40,553 nucleotides of DNA from a gamma proteobacterium NOR5-3 (GTDB taxonomy: Bacteria > Pseudomonadota > Gammaproteobacteria > Pseudomonadales > Halieaceae): assembly GCA_000158155.1 (NCBI GenBank), contig DS999409.1, positions 260,943 through 301,495 on the forward strand, in the 5' to 3' direction. The position numbers and the translations under genes were made by a program. The stretch's first letter is position 1; each line of letters opens with the position of its first letter. The notes under the pieces are model-generated. The model had not been told where the DNA came from. It saw nothing but the letters and a program-made list of their open reading frames with translations, and ran no database searches. Positions 18,780 to 29,161 of the stretch are shown here, piece by piece.

Positions 18780-18796
18780 ATAATGCGCGGCATTAT
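18780..18796. repeat. Palindrome flanked by 9-bp direct repeats
   Basis: ATAATGC and GCATTAT form a perfect inverted repeat around GCG in the kinase-mrcB gap. It is flanked by two copies of ATCTTGTCC (18763-18771 and 18801-18809). This could be an operator for the divergent genes; no regulator is identified. Confidence 0.4.
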
Positions 18797-18897
18797 GCGC
18801 ATCTTGTCCGGTGATGTGTAGGGTGACGTGGACCCTGCCTGGCAAAAGTGGCCACGCAAGTGGCTGACGGACCTGCCTCGAAGTACACTGCGCGGCC

Positions 18898-21147
18898 ATG
18901 GCCAGTTCTCTTAGATTCCTGCAAAAGCTCCTCGTCGTTCTGGCTTGTATTGTACTGGCCGGGTTGTTCTATCTGAACGCGCTCATCACCGGTACTTTCG
19001 AAAGCAAGCGCTACGCGTTGCCTGCCCAGGTCTACGCCCGGCCTCTGGAGCTGTTCGTTGGCGCGCGCCTGCCACAGGCTGCGGTCGTTGCTGAGTTGGA
19101 GCGCCTGGGTTATCGCCGGGTGGATCGCGTCCGTGATCAGGGACAGTTCGAGGTGTTTGGCACACGCCTGCGGCTGCACAGCCGGGGGTTTACCTTTCCT
19201 GATGGTCGCGAGCCGGCGCGTATCGCCACCCTGGAGTTTTCCGGTGCCGCCCTGAATACGCTCACCAGCGCTGGAGCAGAATTGGATATTCTGCGTCTTG
19301 AGCCCACCAAGATGGGGGGTATTTATCCGGCGCACGGTGAGGACCGCATACTGGTGCGCCTGGATCAGGTGCCGGAGACGCTTCAGGGCGGCTTGCTCGC
19401 CATTGAAGATCGCAGTTTTTACTCGCACTGGGGTTTTTCACCCACAGGTATCGCCCGGGCAGCGCTGGGAAATATGCGCTCCGGACGCGTGGTGGCCGGT
19501 GGCAGCACCATTACACAGCAGTTGGTTAAAAACTATTACCTGAGTTCTGAGCGTACCCTGCGTCGCAAAGTCCTCGAGCTCCTCATGGCGGTGCTTATTG
19601 AGGTGCACTACGACAAATCAGAGATTCTCGAGAGTTATCTCAACGAGGTGTATCTCGGACAGGACGGTCCCCGGGCTATTCATGGCTTTGCGCTGGCAGC
19701 GTTACATTATTTTGACACGCCGCTGGAAGAACTGGGCCTGCACCAGCAGGCGCTGCTGATCGGCATGATTCGCGGCCCCAGTCTGTACAACCCGGACCGC
19801 AATCCGCAGCGTGCCCGGGAGCGCCGGGATCTGGTGCTGCAGGTCATGGCCGAGCAGGGCCTGATTAACCCGGGGCAAGCCGCTGTGGCTCAGGCCATGC
19901 CGCTGTCCGTAGGTGGGGCGCGCCGTGTTGATACCTATCCGGCCTATCTGGATCTGGTGCGCCGTCATCTGAAAGAGCAGTACCGCAAGCAGGACTACGC
20001 GACCGCGGGACTGCGCATATTTACGCCCTTTGATCCGCGGATTCAGGAACAACTTGAACGCAGTACTACGCGGGTCATGGACATCCTGAACCCGGCGGGG
20101 GATATCCAGACGGCGAGTGTGGTGACGCGCACGGTCAACGGCGAGGTGGTGGCTATCGTAGGGGGCAGGAAGCCGCGGGCAACAGGTTTCAACCGTGCGC
20201 TTGATGCCCGGCGCCCTGCCGGGTCTTTGCTGAAGCCGGCGGTGTATCTGGCGGCGCTGGAGCAGTCCGAGCGCTACACCCTGGCGACACCGCTGGACGA
20301 TTCGCCCCTGCGTGTGGCCGGGCCCAATGGTGACGTGTGGGCGCCGCGCAATTTTGATCGGGAGTCCCATGGTGATGTTTTACTGCATCGTGCCCTGGCC
20401 AAGTCCTACAACCAGGCTACGGCGCGGCTGGGCATGGACCTTGGTCTTCCGGCAGTCGTCGATATGTTGCAACGCCTGGGACTTCGCCAGGATGTGCCGA
20501 AAGTGCCGTCGCTGGTGCTTGGCGCCGGCGAATATTCGCCCCTGATGATGGCGCGGGTGTATCAGACTATTGCCGTAGACGGCACGCGCACCCCCTTAAG
20601 GAGCATTCTTTCCATTGTGAATCGCGAGGGAGAGATTCTTCGCAACAACATTACAGAATACGAGCGAGCCGTAGATCCGCGAGCGATACACCTGCTGCAC
20701 TATGCTTTGCGTGAGGTAGTGCGCGAGGGAACCGGGCGGGGGGTCTATCGCAGTCTTGCCGATGACTTCCACGTAGCGGGCAAAACCGGCACCACCAACG
20801 ACGGCCGGGATTCGTGGTTTGCCGGGTTTTCCGGAGACCTGCTCGCGGTAACCTGGGTGGGCCGGGACAACAACGACGCGACCGGGCTTACGGGGTCCAG
20901 TGGCGCCCTGCGGGTGTGGGCAGACTTTATGGCGCAGGCGGCCAGTCGACCGCTGAGCTATCGTATGCCCGGCGGTGTGGAGCTTCATCGCGTGGATGAT
21001 GTGAGCGGTGATCTTACCGGTGAGGGTTGTCAGAATGCGCGACTGCTCCCCTTTGTTGTGGGCTCTCAACCGCAGAGCAACACAGGATGCCAGGCTAAGG
21101 CGCAAGGTATTCGCGGCTGGTTCGAAAAACTGTTTGGTGGTGCGTGA
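18898..21147 (+). CDS. mrcB: Penicillin-binding protein 1B
   Basis: This bifunctional class A penicillin-binding protein polymerises and cross-links peptidoglycan on the outer face of the inner membrane. The 749-residue protein has one N-terminal membrane segment (about 10-27), a UB2H-type region (about 60-140) that in E. coli contacts LpoB, and a glycosyltransferase-51 domain with EDRSFYSHWG near 168 and GGSTITQQLVKNYYL. The transpeptidase domain has SLLK (active serine about 443), SYN, and KTGT near 628. The cytoplasmic tail is short. The TGA overlaps the start of the next gene, a lipoprotein, which could be a partner. Confidence 0.96.
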   Translation: MASSLRFLQKLLVVLACIVLAGLFYLNALITGTFESKRYALPAQVYARPLELFVGARLPQAAVVAELERLGYRRVDRVRDQGQFEVFGTRLRLHSRGFTFPDGREPARIATLEFSGAALNTLTSAGAELDILRLEPTKMGGIYPAHGEDRILVRLDQVPETLQGGLLAIEDRSFYSHWGFSPTGIARAALGNMRSGRVVAGGSTITQQLVKNYYLSSERTLRRKVLELLMAVLIEVHYDKSEILESYLNEVYLGQDGPRAIHGFALAALHYFDTPLEELGLHQQALLIGMIRGPSLYNPDRNPQRARERRDLVLQVMAEQGLINPGQAAVAQAMPLSVGGARRVDTYPAYLDLVRRHLKEQYRKQDYATAGLRIFTPFDPRIQEQLERSTTRVMDILNPAGDIQTASVVTRTVNGEVVAIVGGRKPRATGFNRALDARRPAGSLLKPAVYLAALEQSERYTLATPLDDSPLRVAGPNGDVWAPRNFDRESHGDVLLHRALAKSYNQATARLGMDLGLPAVVDMLQRLGLRQDVPKVPSLVLGAGEYSPLMMARVYQTIAVDGTRTPLRSILSIVNREGEILRNNITEYERAVDPRAIHLLHYALREVVREGTGRGVYRSLADDFHVAGKTGTTNDGRDSWFAGFSGDLLAVTWVGRDNNDATGLTGSSGALRVWADFMAQAASRPLSYRMPGGVELHRVDDVSGDLTGEGCQNARLLPFVVGSQPQSNTGCQAKAQGIRGWFEKLFGGA

Positions 21148-21572
21148 TGCGTGATTTGATCTGCAAAGACTGTCGAGCCTCGGCGCTGGCACTGTTGCTG
21201 CTACTGTTGGGTGCCTGCGCGTCGGGCCCCACGCCGGTGTCACCAGAAGATCCGGCAGCTAATCAGACAACTTCGCGAGTACCTACGCCCACGTTACCCA
21301 CTGATTCCACTGCTTCTCCCAAGATAAGCCCCGTGGACAGCCTCCTTGAGGAGGCCCGGGCGTTCAGAGACAGGGGGGACCTGCCCGCAAGCTTTGCCCG
21401 TCTCGAACGTGCACTGCGTATTGGTCCCCAGCGCGCTGAGGTCTATCTGGAGCTTGCTCGCAGCCACGTGGCCGCCGGCAGACCCGATCGCGCATCGGCC
21501 AGTGCGGAACGCGGCTTGTTGTATTGCTCCGCGTCGACTTGTTCCAGGCTTCGTCAATTTATTGATTCCTAG
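21147..21572 (+). CDS. TPR-containing lipoprotein
   Basis: The 141-residue product has a signal peptide with a lipobox LGAC near residue 27, followed by a proline/threonine/serine-rich linker (about 32-62) and tetratricopeptide-like helices (DSLLEEARAFRDRGDL to the C-terminus). It is probably lipid-anchored in the outer or inner membrane. Position directly behind mrcB suggests a role linked to PBP1b, perhaps like LpoB in placement, though I see no LpoB sequence. A GTG at 21144 is an alternative start, overlapping the mrcB stop. Its TAG and the TAG of the opposite gene share CTAG at 21569-21572. Confidence 0.8.
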   Translation: MRDLICKDCRASALALLLLLLGACASGPTPVSPEDPAANQTTSRVPTPTLPTDSTASPKISPVDSLLEEARAFRDRGDLPASFARLERALRIGPQRAEVYLELARSHVAAGRPDRASASAERGLLYCSASTCSRLRQFIDS

Positions 21573-23053
21573 CGATCATCAACCACTACCCTCGAGCCGC
21601 CCTCGCCCGGTTCAAACTGTAGCTGTTGATTGATACAGCGAGGCAGCTCTCCGGCGGTATGACTGACAAACAACAGCTGGCATCGACCTTCGGCGACGAC
21701 GTGATCCACCGCATCCAGCAACAAACGCCGGTGCCCGGGGTCCAGACTCAGCGTGGCTTCGTCAAGTAGCAGCACGGCGGGGTCTTTAACCATCGCCCTG
21801 GCCAGAAGCACCAGACGCTGAAGGCCAAAGCTGAGGGTGTGGAACTCGCTGCTGCGCTGCACCGCCAGGCCGAGAGCGCCCAGCCATTGGCGAGCCGCCG
21901 TACGCTGCTGGTCACTGGGGCGGTCGCGAAGGCCAATACTGTCAAAGAATCCCGAGAGCACCACCGCTTCGACGCTGCTGCCGCTGGGTACCGCGAACTG
22001 CATTCGGGCATCGACCCTGCCGAATCGTGCTTTGATCTCCCAGACACTCTCACCGCTTCCCCGGCGCCGCCCAAACAGCGACACATCCTGTCCGTAGGCC
22101 TTGTGATTGTCGCCGGTGAGTAGATCCAGCAGCGTACTCTTGCCGCAGCCATTGGGTCCGGCGATGAGGCTGTGGTGATGACGCTCCATGCGCCAGTTCA
22201 GATCCCGAAACACGCACAGGTCGCCGAAGGATACGGATACGTTTTTTAGCTCGATGGTGGGCTCCGAGGAGCGCATCGCGGATGCTGCGGCTTTGGTCGG
22301 CGGAAACCCAAACTCCAGCGGTGGGGTGTTGAGCACCTGTTGGCCTTCGGTGCTGCCCAGTATGTCCCCGGGTTTGCCTTTGGCGAGGACCCGGCCACGG
22401 TCAAGCAGCATCAACTGCGTGCAGGCACCGGGGATTTCCTCGGGGCTGCGACACAGCGTTAACACGGCCGGTGTTTGAGACATGATGCTATCGAGCGCGT
22501 CCCTCAGTCGTCGCTGGGTGGCAACGTCCAGTCCGTCCAGGGGGCTGTCGAGAATCAACAGCGCAGGTTTGCTCAGTAACGCACTGGCCAGCAGCGCTTT
22601 GCGCATCTGCCCGGTGCTGATGTAGCGCAGCCCCCGATCCAGTATGTCCTGCATGTCCAGAAGCTCGATGAGCGCGTCCCACTCCTGTGACGAGCAATCC
22701 TCCCTGGGCAGCAGATCGCGCACACGTGTGCCTATGTCCCGGGCATCGCTTTCGAATTCCGCACAGTCGAGTTTTTGATCCCGCTCGCAGAGGCGCCGGC
22801 TGCGCTCGAAGCAGACGTAGGCCGTGCCTCCCGCGCGGAGTGCATCGCTGCGCTCCAGGCTGCCCGCATAACGGGTTTGTTCCCCGGCGATGATGGTCGC
22901 CAGTGCGGTTTTACCGGCGCCATTGGCTCCCAGAATGGCCCAGTGATCGCCCAGATCCCAATCCCAGTCGATACCTTGCAGCGCCGGTTTGGCGCGGTAA
23001 CTCAAAGCGAGTTGCCGGGTGCTGAACAAACGATTCGTGGGTAAATGGGACAC
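21569..23053 (-). CDS. ModF-like protein with two ABC ATPase domains
   Basis: The 494-residue protein has two ABC ATPase domains and no membrane part, as in E. coli ModF. Domain 1 has GANGAGKT (42-49), the signature RYISTGQMRKALL and a Walker B ending Asp169-Ser170, where a catalytic Glu is expected. Domain 2 has GPNGCGKS (299-306), LSFGLQRLVLLARA, and Asp431-Glu432. The insert ERDQKLDCAEFE also resembles ModF. The start at the GTG 23053 has AGGAA 6 nt upstream; a GTG at 23071 is possible. No molybdate transporter or permease gene lies in the window, so I leave the symbol blank. Its role is unknown. Confidence 0.82.
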   Translation of the reverse strand: MSHLPTNRLFSTRQLALSYRAKPALQGIDWDWDLGDHWAILGANGAGKTALATIIAGEQTRYAGSLERSDALRAGGTAYVCFERSRRLCERDQKLDCAEFESDARDIGTRVRDLLPREDCSSQEWDALIELLDMQDILDRGLRYISTGQMRKALLASALLSKPALLILDSPLDGLDVATQRRLRDALDSIMSQTPAVLTLCRSPEEIPGACTQLMLLDRGRVLAKGKPGDILGSTEGQQVLNTPPLEFGFPPTKAAASAMRSSEPTIELKNVSVSFGDLCVFRDLNWRMERHHHSLIAGPNGCGKSTLLDLLTGDNHKAYGQDVSLFGRRRGSGESVWEIKARFGRVDARMQFAVPSGSSVEAVVLSGFFDSIGLRDRPSDQQRTAARQWLGALGLAVQRSSEFHTLSFGLQRLVLLARAMVKDPAVLLLDEATLSLDPGHRRLLLDAVDHVVAEGRCQLLFVSHTAGELPRCINQQLQFEPGEGGSRVVVDDR

Positions 23054-23224
23054 GGGTGATTCCTGATACACAGAAGCGCGCAGTGTAAATGAGTCGGTGC
23101 GGCGGCGTGTACAGTCAAGTTTTTGTTCTCTGCGCTTGCGAGTGCTAATTCCTGCTGGCTTAATCCCCTCTCTGAGTCCATTCGCCTTAAGGCAAAAACC
23201 CCTGTGTCTGTTTCCCTGTTACAA

Positions 23225-23821
23225 ATGGCTGAATCCGGTCTTGCCAGTCATCGGCCCTCGCGCAAATGGTTAAAGGGGATCATGAAGCGCGCATCCGTTG
23301 CGCTGATCCTGCAGCTTAGGGATGGAGAGCTGGGTGTTTGGATGATACGCAGGGCAGAGCACGAGGGAGACCCCTGGTCGGGGCAGATGGCATTCCCCGG
23401 CGGACGCATGGAGCGCGACGATGAAAACGGCCTGGCCACCGCGCGAAGAGAAACCGAAGAAGAGATCGGCTTGCATCTGGGCACCCGGGAGCCCTGTATC
23501 GGCAAGCTCTCGGAACTCAACGCGGTAAACAGCCGCTTTCGGGGGCTGGTGATCTCGCCCTATGTTTTTCATCTCAAGCGCAGCGTCAACTTTCATCCCA
23601 ACTACGAAGTGGCCGAGGTGGTCTGGGTGCCTTTGGAGTTCTTTCTGGATACGGATAATCGCCAAGAGATGGTTTGGGAGCGCAATGGCATTCGCCTGAC
23701 CATGCCCTGCTACTTTTATGAGGAGCGGCGCATCTGGGGCCTGTCTTTGCGCATGCTCGACGAACTCATGGACGTGGTGGCAGGGAAATCTCCCGAGCGT
23801 CGGCGCTGGCGTCGTTATTGA
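23225..23821 (+). CDS. NUDIX hydrolase, CoA-pyrophosphatase type
   Basis: The 198-residue protein hydrolyses a nucleoside diphosphate linked to another group. The Nudix box spans about 58-82 (MAFPGGRMERDDE then RRETEEEIGL), with one extra residue before the RE pair, as in CoA-pyrophosphatase relatives. The upstream HRPSRKWLKG segment also occurs in that group, so I start at the ATG 23225; an ATG at 23282 with AAAGGGG before it is a rival, and a TTG at 23123 is unlikely. The substrate is not certain. It is divergent from the ModF-like gene. Confidence 0.85.
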   Translation: MAESGLASHRPSRKWLKGIMKRASVALILQLRDGELGVWMIRRAEHEGDPWSGQMAFPGGRMERDDENGLATARRETEEEIGLHLGTREPCIGKLSELNAVNSRFRGLVISPYVFHLKRSVNFHPNYEVAEVVWVPLEFFLDTDNRQEMVWERNGIRLTMPCYFYEERRIWGLSLRMLDELMDVVAGKSPERRRWRRY

Positions 23822-23870
23822 TCAAGCGGGAGCGCGTTCAGGTTTCTGACCTTTCTGGTTTACCCGCCGT

Positions 23871-25530
<1,660 letters not shown>

Positions 25531-26811
25531 TCACAGTGCCGCAAATGCGGTGGCTGCCGCCGCGACGGTCTGCTCAATGTCCGCGTCCGTGTGTGCGGCG
25601 GACATAAAGCCCGCTTCATAGGATGCGGGCGCCAGATACACACCCAGTTCCAGCATGTGGTGGAAAAATCGTGCGAAGCTGTCGGTGTCGCAGGCCATCA
25701 CATCCGCATAGTTGGTGACGCTTTGTGCATCCGTAAAGAAGCCACCGAACATGGTGCCTGCATGATTGGTGGTAAACGGCACGCCGGCTTTGTCGGCTGC
25801 GCCCTGCATGCCGTCACAAAGGGCCTGGGTCCGCGCAAACATGGGCTCATAAAAGCCCGGCCGGGAGATGATCCGCATGGTCGCCAGTCCCGCTGCCATG
25901 GCGATGGGGTTTCCGGACAAGGTGCCCGCCTGGTAGACCGGGCCCAAGGGCGCGATCTGCTCCATGATCTCGCGCTTGCCGCCAAACGCTCCTACGGGCA
26001 TGCCGCCGCCCACGATTTTCCCGAGGCAGGTCAGATCAGCTTCAATTCCCAGATGCCCCTGAGCCCCGTGAGTGCCAAAGCGGAAACCGGTCATGACTTC
26101 GTCGAGGATAAGCACAGCCCCGCTGGCGGTGCAGACCTCGCGCATAGCGCTGAGGAACTCGGGTTTTGGCAGTACGCAGTTCATATTGCCGGTCACGGGC
26201 TCCACAATCAGGCAGGCTATGCGGTCGCCGTGTTCAGCAAACGCCTGTCTGAGCCCGTCGACATCGTTGTAAGTCAGGGTCATGGTGTAGTCGGCCAGCG
26301 CTGCGGGGACGCCCGGTGAGCTCGGCACACCCAGGGTGAGCGCGCCCGATCCCGCTTTGATTAATAGCGAGTCCGAGTGTCCGTGATAGCAGCCCTCAAA
26401 CTTCACGATGATGTCGCGACCGGTATAGCCCCGCGCCAGGCGTATGGCGCTCATGGTGGCCTCGGTGCCTGAGTTGACCATCCGCACCAGGTCCATGTTG
26501 GGCATGATGTCGCAGATCCTGTCTGCCAGCTCAATTTCCAGCTCGGTAGGCGCGCCAAAGCTCAGGCCTTTTTCGGATTGACGAATCACGGCTTCGCGCA
26601 CTTCGGGATGATTGTGCCCCATGATCATAGGACCCCAGGAGAGCACGTAGTCGGTGTAGCGCTTGCCGTCGCAGTCAAAGACATAGGCACCGTCTGCACG
26701 GTCGATGAAAATCGGTGTCCCACCCACCGCCTTGAAGGCACGCACAGGTGAGTTGACGCCGCCGGGAATATGCCGGCTGGCGCGTTCAAAAAGTTCCGAT
26801 GATCGGCTCAT
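25531..26811 (-). CDS. hemL: Glutamate-1-semialdehyde 2,1-aminomutase
   Basis: HemL converts glutamate-1-semialdehyde to 5-aminolevulinate, the substrate of HemB encoded just downstream. The 426-residue protein is a class III PLP aminotransferase. [11 protein letters not shown] includes the PLP-contacting Asp237, Lys265 in [11 protein letters not shown] binds the cofactor, and [13 protein letters not shown] opens the protein as usual. [16 protein letters not shown] is the PLP phosphate region. This indicates the C5 (tRNA-Glu) route; the earlier genes gltX and hemA are not in this window. The 85-bp gap before hemL may contain its own promoter. Confidence 0.97.
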   Translation of the reverse strand: MSRSSELFERASRHIPGGVNSPVRAFKAVGGTPIFIDRADGAYVFDCDGKRYTDYVLSWGPMIMGHNHPEVREAVIRQSEKGLSFGAPTELEIELADRICDIMPNMDLVRMVNSGTEATMSAIRLARGYTGRDIIVKFEGCYHGHSDSLLIKAGSGALTLGVPSSPGVPAALADYTMTLTYNDVDGLRQAFAEHGDRIACLIVEPVTGNMNCVLPKPEFLSAMREVCTASGAVLILDEVMTGFRFGTHGAQGHLGIEADLTCLGKIVGGGMPVGAFGGKREIMEQIAPLGPVYQAGTLSGNPIAMAAGLATMRIISRPGFYEPMFARTQALCDGMQGAADKAGVPFTTNHAGTMFGGFFTDAQSVTNYADVMACDTDSFARFFHHMLELGVYLAPASYEAGFMSAAHTDADIEQTVAAAATAFAAL

Positions 26812-26896
26812 GTTGTATGCCGTTCCTTATAGGTTGTTGTCAGAGTTTGAATTATGACGCTTTCGATGGCAGAAGATCAGTGTTGCCGCAATGTTG

Positions 26897-27316
26897 TCAG
26901 AATGGTTTGAGGACTACCAGAAACACGATAGCGAACAAAAACAATACAGGAATTTCATTGAAGAATCGGTAGAACACATGTGTGTGGTGATCTTCGTCGG
27001 CATTGATGCGCTTGACGTACCGCCCGCATTGCAGGTGATAGACCACCAGGAACGCCACGCCGCCTAACTTCAGCCACAGCCAGGTGGCACTGAGATAATA
27101 ATCCGCATTGAGACTGATAAGGCTCACACCAAAAACGATGGTCAGCACCATAAAAGGCGTGACAAACCGGTATAGTTTTCGGGACATTATCGCCAGTTGG
27201 GCCCGGGTCTCGGGGTGCTCACTGGCCGCGTAATACACAAATATGCGCGGCAGATAGAACAGGCCTGCGAACCAGCAGACGACGAAAATGATATGCAGTG
27301 CACGTAACCAGAGCAT
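26897..27316 (-). CDS. hemJ: Protoporphyrinogen IX oxidase HemJ
   Basis: HemJ is a small haem-binding membrane protein that oxidises protoporphyrinogen IX, replacing HemG or HemY. The 139-residue product has about four membrane helices and starts MLWLRALHIIFVVCWFAG, with conserved His8; LWLKLGG in the third helix is also conserved in the UPF0093/HemJ family. The length is typical. It lies 10 bp after the CLC gene and 85 bp before hemL on the same strand, so late and early haem enzymes are grouped here. The enzyme's electron acceptor is not established from sequence. Confidence 0.9.
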   Translation of the reverse strand: MLWLRALHIIFVVCWFAGLFYLPRIFVYYAASEHPETRAQLAIMSRKLYRFVTPFMVLTIVFGVSLISLNADYYLSATWLWLKLGGVAFLVVYHLQCGRYVKRINADEDHHTHVFYRFFNEIPVLFLFAIVFLVVLKPF

Positions 27317-27326
27317 GGAATGAATC

Positions 27327-29069
27327 CTAGGCGTTTAGGTGGTCGAGGGTAAAGCGCTCTATACGATCGCGGGTCACGATACCTCGCAGGCTTCGCTGCC
27401 CCTTTTTGCCGCGAGTGTACACACAGACCGCTTCGACCGTGCGGGCTTTGAGAATATCCAGAACCTGCCTGAGCGTGGCCTGTTCGGGAACGACCGCGAT
27501 GGTCCAGCGGCGCAGTGATGACTCGGTGATGCTGCGAATCGGCTGCTCGTCGCTGTCTTGATCAGTGGTCTCCTCCAGCCAGCCCATGAGGTCTGTGCCG
27601 TTAACCAGAAAGAGATCTTCTCCCTCGCGACTGACCAAACACCAGTTTGGTACCTGAAGAGCGAGCGTTGCCGAGACTGCCGGTTTCACCGTCTCCGAGA
27701 TGACGACCACGCTGCCATCGATGACGGCGTTAACGTCCGTGCGGTGCAGAAGCTGGTTTAGAGGGTCGTCCGGGAGCTGGCGCTGGAGCTGGCGAATCAT
27801 GCTGCGGTGAGCTGAGCGCTGCCTGAAGACGCTCAGATTCGTGAGGTGGGCCAGGATAATGGCTAACATCGCCGGCATCGCGACGCTGGTGCTCTGGGTT
27901 AACTCAATCACCGCCAGACAGGCCGCCAGCGGGGCCCCGAATGTGGCCCCCATGGCGGCGGCCATGCCAATGGTGACGTAGAGCGTCGGATTCGCTGCGA
28001 TGTCCGGGTAGAACGCGTGACCCAATTGCCCGAAAAATCCCCCGACGCAGGCGCCAATGAGCAGTGTGGGGCCGATAAGGCCCACGGGCATACCAAATCC
28101 AACGCTGATGGCTGTTGCGAAAATCTTCGCCCCGGCGATGAGTAGAAGGGCGCCCAGGGCGATCTGACCGTACATTACATTGCCCAGGGTGTCGTAGCCG
28201 ATACCCAGAGTTTCGGGAATCGTGACGCCCAGCGCACCGGTCACCAGTCCCGCCAGGGTGAACCGCAGCAGCACCGGCCATTTGCCAAAGCTCGCACTAA
28301 TGGTGCTTACACGAATGAGCATGGCCACAGCACAGCCGCTAAAGAATCCCAGCACTGCGATATAGGGTATTTCCCAGAGCGTGTTCAGCTGTACGCTGGA
28401 CATGTCGAATATCTCAGAGCCGCCGCCAAACTGTCGGCTCAGTGCGGAGGCCGCAACAGCGGACAGCATGACAGGCATAAACCCTGCGACCGTGTATTCG
28501 GCGATGATCACTTCCATCGCAAAAATGACTCCCGCCAGGGGCGTGTTAAACGCTGCAGCAATGCCGCCGGCTGATCCGCAGGCAATGAGTACCCGAAGGC
28601 TGTTGTTTGGAAGGGCGAGTCGCTGGCCGATGATGCTGTTGATGGCGCTGCCCAAATGCACGCCCGGGCCTTCGCGTCCTCCGGATTGCCCTGTAGCAAG
28701 CGCGACCACGCCACCGAAAAACTGCACTACCGCATTGCGCCAGGGGAGCATGCCGTAACTGCTGTGTAGTCGGCTGATGACATGCACAATACCTACTTCA
28801 CGATCTTCCTGACGCAGGAGTGAAAAGGCGATGCCTAGCGTCAGTCCGCCCAGGGTCGGCAGCAAGAATCGATGCGTGATGCTGAGGGTTTCGTAGTCTT
28901 CGCCGCGATTGCCCACGCCCCACAGCAACGCAAGCTGGTTAATGCCGTGCTCAAAGGCGATCACCGCTGCACCGGACGAAATCCCCGCGATAATGCCCAG
29001 CAGCGCATAGGCGGGGACCGAGTCGTAGCGCGTGAGCGCGCGGCGATAGGATCTGAAGCTGAATGCCAA
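27327..29069 (-). CDS. CLC-family chloride channel/antiporter
   Basis: The 580-residue protein has a CLC membrane domain (to about 420), then a soluble tail with a CBS-like region (about 490-575). SGGREGPGVHLGS carries the external gating Glu133. However the first GSGIP motif is EVGIV (91-95), losing the serine that contacts central chloride, and the position equal to E. coli ClcA Glu203 is Val187 (FAMEV). SVGFGMPVGLIGP corresponds to the GxFxP region. The start is a TTG at 29069; no better in-frame start lies upstream. Whether it is a channel or a proton antiporter is open. It is divergent from argC. Confidence 0.87.
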   Translation of the reverse strand: MAFSFRSYRRALTRYDSVPAYALLGIIAGISSGAAVIAFEHGINQLALLWGVGNRGEDYETLSITHRFLLPTLGGLTLGIAFSLLRQEDREVGIVHVISRLHSSYGMLPWRNAVVQFFGGVVALATGQSGGREGPGVHLGSAINSIIGQRLALPNNSLRVLIACGSAGGIAAAFNTPLAGVIFAMEVIIAEYTVAGFMPVMLSAVAASALSRQFGGGSEIFDMSSVQLNTLWEIPYIAVLGFFSGCAVAMLIRVSTISASFGKWPVLLRFTLAGLVTGALGVTIPETLGIGYDTLGNVMYGQIALGALLLIAGAKIFATAISVGFGMPVGLIGPTLLIGACVGGFFGQLGHAFYPDIAANPTLYVTIGMAAAMGATFGAPLAACLAVIELTQSTSVAMPAMLAIILAHLTNLSVFRQRSAHRSMIRQLQRQLPDDPLNQLLHRTDVNAVIDGSVVVISETVKPAVSATLALQVPNWCLVSREGEDLFLVNGTDLMGWLEETTDQDSDEQPIRSITESSLRRWTIAVVPEQATLRQVLDILKARTVEAVCVYTRGKKGQRSLRGIVTRDRIERFTLDHLNA

Positions 29070-29087
29070 GCGGGTATTCCGGCTGGT

Positions 29088-29122
29088 AAAGCGCTCATGG
29101 TAGCAATTCTAGGGAGCGCTTT
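29088..29122. repeat. Inverted repeat between CLC and argC genes
   Basis: AAAGCGCTC at 29088-29096 is repeated inverted as GAGCGCTTT at 29114-29122. A TATACT at 29128-29133 looks like a -10 box for argC, without a clear -35. A regulator could bind here between the divergent genes. Confidence 0.4.
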
Positions 29123-29161
29123 GGCGATATACTCCTGCGCCTGCGTAGACAAGGAGGCATC

